Origin: Ciona intestinalis
Taxonomy: Eukaryota > Chordata > Ascidiacea > Phlebobranchia > Cionidae
Assembly (NCBI RefSeq): GCF_000224145.3
Contig: NC_020169.2
Span: forward strand, 2,600,997-2,664,996
Reading direction: 5' to 3'
DNA: 64,000 bases
Position 1 is the first letter of the stretch; every line of letters starts with the position of its first letter. Shown here one piece after another: positions 22,165 through 33,300 of this stretch. Both the position numbers and the translations under genes were made by a program. Under the pieces are notes generated by a model. It was not told the DNA's origin. It did not search any database and saw nothing but the letters and a program-made list of their open reading frames with translations.

Positions 22165-23199
22165 TTAAGCTCGTGAGGTTGCTCGGAATTCCATATTCTG
22201 CCGTCTGCGGTCGCTTTCTTCTTTGTCGTTAAACTTTTCTACTTCTCTAGTCTTTACTACATAGCTTGCAGATCCACCAACAACGGATACTGCAATGCCC
22301 GCTATCAAAAGGTACAGGTTCTTTCCGTATTTTGCATCAGCTAGGTCGTCGGCGGTAAAAGCAAACATTGCGTCAGTGACACTAGTGCTGATACCTTTGA
22401 GAATAATTATAAATCATTATACGGTTATATAGGGACCGGATATTTTGTGCGCACCTGCAGAATAGCTTGTAGAACTAATGTTATTCAACTTTGCAATCCA
22501 GTTTTTTATTCGTTTTCGGGACGCTTCACAACACGAGTCGCAAGATTTAAATCCGCTGCACCACACACTAAAAAGGAGGGTAATGGAATGGAATAGACTC
22601 AACCCTGAAGCGAGCAATGATATCATAATGAATCCAACAACTGACTTCAAACCTAAAACAGAAGGAAATTGTAGATTTGTGTTACGCACAACAGTATATA
22701 ACTTAACCTTCCCTATTTTCTTCACTTGTTTTTCCATTTTTAATTGTTTCAAAAATACCGATTGCAGCACCAATGTAAATGTTTTGAACAGTGGTGTTCG
22801 ACAGATCGACATGCCGAGCCTCAGCAAACAGTTCAGTTTCGTTTGCTGAACTGTTTAGTACAGCCATTCGATCTTCCAAACGATCTGGATCAACAGGATT
22901 TTGAAATGATTCGACCGCGGCCCTGTAACATGTTAATGCTTATAAATCGTCTTAAAAACTAACCGTGAAGTTAAGTGTTTGGCCGCAATATGATTATTTT
23001 TAAAATGCACTAAAACTAGTTCATTGTTTTGCATTTTCTACAGTAGTTTTGAACAAACACAAATCCAGCTATAACTAACTTACAACGTCATGTTGCCCAC
23101 CAACCAGTCTGGATTGAACAGAGCAATCATTTGAAAAGTGATTTGTACAGTGCTACAGATTGCACACAGCAACGCAGTCATAATTATCTTTGCAGACAT
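22165..23199 (-). CDS. Four-pass membrane protein, type B, copy 4
   Basis: Exons 23199-23084, 22922-22708, 22652-22455 and 22394-22165, phases 2-1-1, 252 residues. Exon 1: membrane segment then FNPDWLVGNMTL. Exon 2: AAVESFQNPVDPDRLEDR, NSSANET and SNTT sequons, YIGAAIGIFETIKNGK. Exon 3: GLKSVVGFIMISLLASG with a cysteine-rich loop. Exon 4: DAMFAFTADDLAD, YGKNLYLLIAGIAVS and a basic, arginine-rich tail. It has the DPDRLEDR block of copy 2 without the minisatellite, and so gives the unexpanded form of the loop. First gene of the four-copy array; role unknown, claudin-like topology is inference. Confidence 0.8.
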
Positions 23200-23452
23200 T
23201 CTTCTTGCTCTGACCAGCTAGTTTCAAATCAACTGGAATTTCAAACTAAACAACGCCCACCACAACCGAGTCAATAAAGTTATAAAAAATATGGTTGGTT
23301 AAAGAATTCTCGTATAATTTTAATTATATTTGACTAGGCCGTTAAAATAAAGGCCCTCCCTTTTTGTCTCTTGTGTTTTCTTATGCATCAGCTAAACAGT
23401 ACTGTACTTCTACACAATCTACAGCCATTTAATAAATCAGTTCAACATCTTA

Positions 23453-23645
23453 TAGTGCGGTGGGGGAAGACGGGGCACGTTTTAATTTACTTCCTCGACC
23501 GTTCTGGTAATAAACAAACAACATTCAAAGAATTTATAAAACCTTATCCTTACGACTCCCATAGACCGTTGTTAATTGTTTATAACAGGATCAAGATATT
23601 GGGATACTATATGCTAAAGGCATCCCATCCCACCCTACCATATAT
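23453..23645 (-). mobile_element. MITE family M copy
   Basis: TATAGTGCGGTGGGGGAAGA start, CATCCCACCCTACCATATA end. Confidence 0.8.
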
Positions 23646-23847
23646 ATTTCTTCGTTTTCTTGCTCCTGGTAAACAAAACCTACTATTCAAGCAAAAGCAC
23701 AATGACATTTAAATGAAATCGTAAAGTCTCGTTTTTTATCGATCCTATATCTTCAACATATTAAAGAAAGCTCAAATCCAGATAAAAGTATTTCAACCTA
23801 TGTCCTATATTAACTATTTCGAACGGTTGAAAACCTACTAAAAACAA

Positions 23848-24049
23848 ATATAGTAGGGTGGGGAAAATGGGACACCTTTTTGTTTTATTTGCTCATCCAT
23901 TTGGTAGTAAACAAAGAACATTCAAAGAATTATGAAACCATATCCCCACGACTTCCATAGACACTGGTAATTGTTTAAAACACGATCAGGATATTTGGAT
24001 ATTATATGCTAAAGGTGTCCCCATCTTCCCCACCCCACCATACTATATG
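23848..24049 (-). mobile_element. MITE family M, full-length copy
   Basis: ATAGTAGGGTGGGGAAAATG start, TTCCCCACCCCACCATACTA end. Confidence 0.85.
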
Positions 24050-24306
24050 TCTTAACTTGCCAATATATCCAACATAACAGAATGTTGTAATACCAAAAGA
24101 ATGCAAACGTAAAAAAAGAATCGCTTTTCTATCGTATCTCCTATAAAAATGCTGTAAACATCATTTTCAAATTGCCTATGTGTATAAACCTCCGTGTGTA
24201 TAAAAATAGGATAAAAAAATCGCCAAAAGAAAGTTAATAAATATATATCGACTACATAATGGTTGAAACACTCAACACAACAGTATAATGGTGACAACAT
24301 CATAAA

Positions 24307-27300
24307 CTAATAAGTGATCCCAACATTCTCTCCTTTCCATCTTTCCTTTAGTTCAACATGGACTTCTAGATCCCGCAATGCAGCTTTGCTTTCATCTTCT
24401 AGTACTGTGAAATGACAAATATGCCAAAAGGTACAACAGTTACCAACTTAGTACATAATACAGTATGGTGGGGGAAAATAGGACACTTTTTACTCAATTT
24501 TCTCGTCCAACTTGGCAGAAAACAAAGAACATTCAAAGAATTATAAAACCGTATTCTCAAGACTCCATTACACCGTTGTTAGTTGTTTAAAATATGATCA
24601 GGATACTTTGATAATATGTGCTAGAGGTGTTCCATCTTGCCCCTAAATACTATACTAAACATTTTATGACTGACAGGCATATTGTCCAGACTATGTTCTA
24701 TTCTGTATGGGTGGGGTCCTGTCCTACAGCCAGGTACGCCAAGAGGCCTTGAATTCGGGGCCTAGATTGAACTATTAGAGCGGAATTTCAGGGGGTAAAT
24801 AATAAAACAACCAAGTTTTAGGCATTTTAGTGCTTGAATGGCATATCCGCTTCGAGCTACGCAAAATATTTATTATACACAAGAACGTTTAATACCAAGC
24901 ATGGCTGTAATAAATGGTAAATAATAGTTTTACCTTCTTTGTGCAACAACCTAGCCTTACGTATCAGTTCGTCAGCTCCATTCTCAATAAAAGCTGTCGA
25001 ATGTTGGCGCGTTCGAGCCACTAAGTTTCGGATGGCCATACAAGCTTGTTTCTAAAAAAGTGACGGCAGCTTGGTCAGGCAAATAATACAAAACTGCATA
25101 GTAGCGATATTACACATTGTTGGTGTGGAAAACTGAAGCCAGTAAATTTATAGCAGGTTAAGCTGTTAAATAAAGATGTTTTTACTATCTTTTATCAGCT
25201 TATCTGGTAGTAAACAAGCAATATTTACAGAATTATATAAACGTAACGTATCCTCACGATTTTTAAAGAGCGTTTAGTTAAAAACACAATTAGAAAAAAA
25301 TAAAACATTGTGTGCTATCTTACTTCACAGTACTTTGTATATCAGTCCGTTTCGGTTAGTTTAAACGATATAGTAGGGTGGGGGAAGGTGGGGCATCTTT
25401 AGCACATAATAACCAAATATCTTGATCGTGTTTTAAAATAATAACAACGGTCTATGGAAGTCGTAAGCATACGGTTTTATAATTCTTTAAATGTTCTTTG
25501 TTTACTACCAAATGGGACGCGAAAATAGAATGAAAAGGTGTCCTATCTTCCCCATCCTACTGTATGTGTAGAGTGTAGTAAAAATTAAACATAAATAGAT
25601 ACGTAGTATTAGACAAACATCGAAAACAGAGAGCGTATCAACTTAATATGACAGCTGCATACATTATTAATAAGCACAGAGCACACAAGGCCAGCGTCGC
25701 TAAACTGTGCAAATTACATTACAGGTAATAGGTAATAGGTTAACCGTTTAAAAGCATGATCTTTTATTAACTGTCTATAGTGGATTAAACCCGACCATAA
25801 TAGGCAAAGCCGTTTTATATAATTCAGTTATATAGTAGGGTCTTTGTAGGGTGGGTAAGATGGAGCATGTTTTCGTTCTCTATTCTCGTGCCATTTGGTA
25901 GTAAACAAGAACTATTTACGGGAATATATAATCCGGCGACTCTTAAGAGAACGTTATTAATTAAAAAAAAAACACAATCAGTAAAATGGGATTTATGTGC
26001 TAACGGTATCACACCTTCGCCCACCCTACTATATATCACAGCAAAGCATACAGTGCTGCAGTATTTTGCGAAAAACAACCGGTAACAGTTGTCAAAACTG
26101 ACTTAACTTTGCGGTAAGTAAAGCAAACAACGTCTAGGTGGGACAAACACGATTGCGGGAACAACTATTTGCTATATTGTTATGACTATTTGCATGCGGG
26201 TATAGATTGTGATACTGACAAACTTGTAATCCGTTTTGATAAACAGTATAGGTGATTGAAAGACATGGGCGTTGGTGTCAAACTAATTTCTATAGCGCAT
26301 GTTGTGTTATAGGTGTTTTTTTTTAGTATACCATGTGGGGACGTAATAACAAAACTGTTAAGTGACAATGTTATGTAAACGATCTACGCTATTTCAAGTA
26401 TTGAATCAACTACGTTCGGCATTCAAAGCTTTAACAAGTTATCTGATAACAGTTTAGTGCTTAGTGGCTGGCGACAATTGAACGCTGGAATGAATTAGAA
26501 CCAGTTACAAAAGCGATCGATTCTAGAACGCACCTGGACGCCTGCATGCTCGCTGTGAAGTTTCATCGCTTGCACCATCAGTGGTGCGGTGTTTTTCGCC
26601 ATTATGACGTCACAGTGAGATGGGTTACGTAATGATAAAGTGGTGATTGCTGCGAGACAGGATTCGCAGATCTATAAAAGGTGGAATTCGATTATAAAAA
26701 GGATTTGTGTATGTGATAACGTCAAAAACAATTTAAAGTACATTATTTTTTATATAATTAAGTTGCAGGGTAAGAGGAGTATAGAATGAGCTGTTTTTAA
26801 ATTTGCATGCAAAAAATTATAATATAGTAGAGTGACCGCTGTCAATTGTAAAACACGACCAGAATACTTGGATTTTATGTGCTTAAAATGTTCTATCTTC
26901 CCCCACCCTACTATACGTTCTATTCTATAGAAGTGAGGTCTTTTTTAAGGACCTAGATTTTGAATAGATATATGCGTTGGAGCGAAAACCGGTTTTGGCG
27001 TTTTTAACACAAACCCAGTGAATTATATATTACATATCGTAGGGTAGGGGAAGATGGGACACCTTTAGCACATGATATCCAAATATCCTGATCGTGTTTT
27101 AAACAATTAACAATGGTCTATTCTATGTCTATGGGAGTCGTGAAAATACGGGTTTGTAATTTTTTGAATATATCTTTGTTTGCTACCAAATAGGACGAGA
27201 AAACAGAATGAAACGGTGTCTTATCTCCCCCACCCTACTATACAATAAATACCTGTGCATTGGAGTTGTGTTTTCCAAGCACTTGAATCAGTAGTTCAGC

Positions 27301-30300
27301 ACCACCTGACTTGACCACTGCTACTTTTACGTCATCGTTGCCGCTTATCGATTTAATGAGAGTGATGCAATGCCTCACTAGGTTCTGCGGGTTAAAAGTC
27401 AAGTGCGTTTAATGATTTGTGAATTCAGATTGTTGCAAGGCACAGGTAGACTATATTATACACACTAACTTTTGGCTTTGGAGGGTAACCTTATGTGAGC
27501 ATATTGCAAGTTGTCGAAAAAGAAATAAAAAATGGTCAGTTTGTACGGGACGGTAAACGTAAGATGCTGTATTTATTAGCTTGTGAATGCAGTATATAGG
27601 CGACTACAATATGCAGTGAACTTGTTGGTTTGGTTGGTCATCTAATCTTATATGCAAATTGCAAGTTGTAGAAATTAAAATGAGAATGATCAGTTGCTAT
27701 TTGTAGTTAACAATATAAAAAAGGATTAAAATGAGATCAGTATTAAAACGTGTGAGAATAAATAGCAAGTGGCAGAGTAATTTAGTCGGGGATATTACAT
27801 AAGTATATAAATAGTACGAGAGTGTAGCAACATCGTAAGTCGATTTATGGCAGTCTGCCGATGAAATATCGGTAAAACGACGCGCATTAGATTAAAATGA
27901 CGATGTCGGTTTGTGCTTAAGGTATAAGTCTTTACCAATACTAGAAAAAATGGAAAATTGTTATAGTAGTTTGACTAACATTGAGTTACAGTAAGACTGC
28001 CTTGTTGGGGGCAAGTCAAATAATTCAATGGGTAAATGAGAGTGTTTGTAATGAAACAAACGATTAGAAATGTAGGTATGATTCACTATATATAGATGAT
28101 GAGAATATGGCAACCAATAACTGACATTTCTTTCGTTTTCAAAGTCTGCCTAAGAAGCGCAAACTCCGTAGCGTCACAGGTGAGTGACGGTCACTGGAGC
28201 GTGAAAAGGACGATGACGTAATCACGAAACTATTAGCGTCGCATAATAGATGAACTAGCATACCTGAGCAGGTATCGAGACATGTTGGTCAGAACGCTAT
28301 GTCCGTAGCTGGGCGTGTTTCGTATAGGTTTAAGTATCGTGTTCTGCTACTGCGCTTTGTTAGTTTAAGTCGCGTTGTTGCGGACCAAGCCAATGGCTTT
28401 TGCTCTAATTGTAGGACTTGTCCGGTTAATATTACAGAGCATAGGGATACGGTGATAGTTTTGTTTAAATAGTTTTTAGCAGCAAAGGGTTGTTTGGAAA
28501 TGAGTGTTGTTTGTCCAGAGCTTGTTTTTATGGACGCTAACATGTGTTTAAGTTGGCGTTCATAAAACGAGAGATGCTCATAATATAAAGAGAGTTAGTT
28601 TAGTCGGTGAGTCAAATATGAAATTCCAGTCAACCTGGAATATGGAATTTTTAGTATTTCAAAGAGCTTAGTTTTCAACAAGTATAGACGATAAAGGAGT
28701 ATAATGTGCTTTGCACCATCGCTTAATTGACAGCACGTCAAGTAGTTACGCTTGGAAAAGTTACAGACACTTGATTTTTGCTGAGAGGTGTACTACTACT
28801 TCGTAAGGTGGCATTCTACTGAAATGCCATACGGCGAGGCACGCCATATAGGACGTTGGATTTAGGCCAGAGTTGGTTCTATTACCCATATACATAAGGT
28901 GGTATAGGAAATAGAATTTAAAACCAGTATTTCAAACAGTTATTGGTGTTACAATATCCGTCGTAAACGTTGTCACCACTAACCAGCTGTGGGCGTAATG
29001 TCGCTGATACAATTTCAGCGATAAAATCAAATGAAATCATCGTTTCTCGACCACGACTTTTGTAGTGAAAGTCGTAAAACCAGACGCGGTCGAAAGCTCG
29101 ACATATTTATCGTTGCTTTCATTGTTTGGTTGTCTTTTGGCGGCGAGTAAGGGAAGGGGATTGAATTGCCGGGGTTTTCATTGTTTGTATGGGAAAGAGA
29201 AAAGAAAGTTTGAATGGGACGAGTGTTGTGTGCTAGATTAGTGTATGGTGTAAATGTCGCATTGTGGTGTAATACAGTATAGTTTATTAGCTAAAACAGT
29301 AAACTAATACAGTTTTTAGGAATTGGGAAAGCGCTATAAACTGAAAAGGTTGAGACAGTTTGAGACTTCAGTTTTTGAGGTGTGTATAATGTGCTTGTTT
29401 AATGGGGAAAGTGCTTGCATTGTTTTAAGATATAACGTGTCAGTTTTGGGTAGACGTTTCATGGTGTGAATTTAATCAGACACCGCGACGCGTGGGTTCG
29501 TTAACTTTTCCTCATGGGACGTTTTCAAAGCTTGAGTCACCCAGCGCGTTGAATGTAGTTTGTTTGACTAATGGAGATGAAGTAAGCGCAAAACATGGAT
29601 CGATATTTCCCAGGAAAAGTTGCGGGATTTGGGTTCAAAAATCGCCGATAATCCGTTAAGTGCAGACGCCTTGCGTGCTTTTAGTAGCAGCAGTGCCTGG
29701 TTAACTAAGCGAAGCTATGGTGCGGTGGCGATGATCAATAACATGGTTAGCGTCACGTTCAAGTTAAATTAGATTGACGAATGGTGCGGTTGCGTGGGGT
29801 CGACTTTGTCTATTCTAACGTGCGCGGTATTCTGTAAGTCGGTTGTAGGAAATAGCTTGTGTTTGTGAAGCGCGGCGCCCGGGTGGTTAGACCTTAGCCT
29901 GGTGGCAAGAATTAATCGCTATCTTAGATTGCTTTGAACGTCGGATAGCATTTGAACTGGAGATGTATTGAATTTGCCGACTTCAAACGGTTGAGACTCA
30001 ACTAATTTTGGAACGAAGAACAGTTAACGCATCAATGAGAATCGAAGTAGGAAATGGTATTTAAGTTGAGTACATCTTTAGTGTTTTCACTCGTTTGTGG
30101 CGGGCAAGAAATTTGAATCGCGCGCTGCATAGCCTCGGGCGTAACCGCATAGTGATGGATTAATTTCGCATTTATTTTGTGTCGTTTCGATAGTCCAGCG
30201 AATTTAAATTGGTGTGCGAAAGTGTGTTTGTTTGGCGTGAAATGTAAAATGTACAGGAAAGAACAGGTGTTTTAAACAGACTTTTATGAATAAAGTGCTA

Positions 30301-33300
30301 TGCTGATTGCTGGGAGTTCAGGCTAATTGCTTTTCGTTTATAAAGAGATTGATTTGTAATTAAGGCTGAATATATTACGTATAAGGTGTGGCCTAACGGA
30401 AATGGCGAAACTTAAATGCTTGATTTTTTGGTTCAGTATGGAATTTGTTTAAACGTAGAGGCACTTACGGGTCAACCAACCGTATAAACCACACGTCGTT
30501 TACTCCTAGGCACTGCAAAAAGTAACTGTTGCGTGCTTAAAACGCACAAGTGGTTTGTATCAAACTGAGAGGCAGCTTGTTCATGGTGAAGCGTGCTTAA
30601 GGCAGATAACTCGGTCAGTTGAGTAAGATTGTATGGTCGTTGAGTAGTTGTATCTGTGCAGTGCTAACTTTCAATTTATAGGCAAGGTCATACAGGGCGG
30701 GTTTTTTTCGTGAAATGGTTTAACTTCAATGTTTTGGCATTGTAAGATATTCAGTGACTAGTTAGTGCAGGGGTTTTATCAAAATCTAAAAAATAAAACA
30801 TCTGAAAGCAACTATACTTTGAGAGGCTACAGTTGCAAATTCACCGCGAAAGACAAAACGTTATTCGACCGATTAATAGTCTCATTAATTTTACAACGAC
30901 TTCAGTGTGTACCAACGTAGCAGACAATTTTGTGAATTGTTTGCATTTACATTTCTAACCAGTAGTATCATATTTACTTTGTGAATTGTTTGCATTTACA
31001 TTTCTAACCAGTAGTATCATATTTACTTTGTGAATTGTTTGCATTTACATTTCTTCTAGTAGTATCATATTTACTTTACATCGCAATTACTGCCCTATTC
31101 TATAAACATTTTCCGTTTGTACAGAGTAAATATTACATACTGGTAGCAAAAGTGACTGTTTGTCCCTAATCAACATGAAAAGTGGAATGCACTACCGTAT
31201 ACAAATTGTCGGAAACACTGGTACCGTGAAAAGAATGGTGGCATCACTGTACTTGGTGGGCGCGAAGAACAGCGATCAAGTTTTAAAGGTATGACTTGAC
31301 AAAGTTTTAACAGTTTTGATTTAAACATTTTATAGTAGGATGGGGTAAGATGGGAAATGTTTTTACTCAATTTCTTCGTCCCATTTAGCAGTAAACAAAG
31401 TATATTTACAGAATTATATAGCCGTAGCCCGTCGACTCTAAAAGAGCATTGGTAATTGTCAAAACACTATTAGAAAAATTTTTACCCCACAGTCCTATAA
31501 AAACAAAAAATCCGAGTTTTAAAAACTTTCCTTACGTTTACTGCTGGATTTATTTTTTACAAATTTGAATATTTAACGGAAACGTACTTAGTCTAGTGAA
31601 GCAACAAAGCATGTTGGTGCAGGAAATACCGTCACTACAGTGTTGTAGTTAGTCGATACAGTGCAAGCAATAGAGACCGAATTAACGCACTTAATTATCA
31701 GGTGTGTATATGCGACGACCTACCACACGTTATTAACGCTGTCGAGGGACAGCAGAAAACAGCGCCCTCTCACGACCAAATGGAGACAGGGTTACTCATG
31801 CAAGTGGCTTACGGGCGCAGTTTGACGGTGTCTGCTAATGTTGTGAACGAAGACGACAACGTGTGTGTTATTGCGCCGCAGCAAGAGGTAGGAGCGTATA
31901 TACTCACTTGTGTTTTATATTAATACAGGAAGGTGGAGAAAATGGGACACCTTTTAACTCTATTTTCTCGTCCCATTTTGTAGTAAATAAAGAACATTTA
32001 AAGAATTATAAAACTATATCCTTACGGTCACGACTCCCAATTGTTAATTGTTTAAAACACGATCAGGATATTTAGACATTATGTGCTAAAAGTGTCCCAT
32101 CTTCCCCCCATTTTTTAAAAACACGAATGTATGTATTCGAAACAAATTGCTATCCGTGTAAAATTATTGATGCATGATACAACTATTATTATATTGCTGT
32201 AATAAACATTTTAATTAACACGTTTTACTTTCAGGTCACCATTCCCGCACAAGCGGTTTGGGAATCAAACGTCGCGTTCGCCACTGACTTCCACGTTCAT
32301 ATGCGACGCCCATACGAAGACGCATCAGTACAGATCGCTATTTCATCAAAAGATGAGCACGGCAGTGACATTCCGCTAATCGTGCCTTCGCGTGTACACG
32401 TATCCTGGCATCCAAAGGACGTGGCTGGCGTTCAGCGTATTAGGAAAACTTGGGAAGCGAGCGAGGAGAAGGCGCAGACTATTCCACGGCAATACGACCC
32501 TTCCGCTGCCCGCAAAACGACCTCTTTGCCCCGATACCAGCAACCGAAGTACCAGAGCCTGGAAAAGCTGTTGCAAGGAAGGGTATCGCCACGAGCGCCT
32601 GAACCCCAGCTAAACGGCATACACCCTGCTCCTACGGCGACTACTTCTTCACGGTATGGGGGAAAGCCTTTGCCGGTGCAGGACAAGAATTGGAATGTGG
32701 TGACGTCACCACGTGACGTCACAGAGACCAGCGAGGACCAGAACCTACCGCAGTGGGCGAAAGGTTTGGGCGATCAATTCGACTACGACGACGTTGTGGT
32801 GGTGTGAAGGGCTATTAAGGCTAAATAACTGCAGAATCAGAAGGACGCGAGATGGCGAACGAGAGCAGAGAGGCAAAATATCGGCGAGTGACGTAACGCG
32901 GAACGCACCTACCGCCAAGAGGGTTGTTCGCATTCGCAAGATAAAATGAACACTAAAATTACCACGTGTCAACCGTTACAATGCATTTTTTTACTTACAA
33001 GTAACTTAACCATGTACGTTGGTTTAACACTAAACATGTGCTGGTATTAACAACAAAAACATTGCTACTTGCATATTCATTTGTTTAAAGATCCAAGAGA
33101 CAGACAACAATAAAGACTTATATAAACATCTACCAGCAAAAATCAGGAAAAATCAAGTCCAGAAAAATTTATATTATAAGAGATATATGTTTCGCCTAAA
33201 TAGCATAGTCAGTCTCTTATTCTAACCAGCCAAAGGTAGCACAATTTAGACCATTGACTATAATATGAGAGTTAAGCTCTCTTTGAGCCGACCAAAACCA

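Noticed and set aside
28289-28543. 84-codon minus-strand frame in ARMC6 intron 7
   Set aside because: No domain, no splice context and ordinary composition for chance; not reported as a gene.
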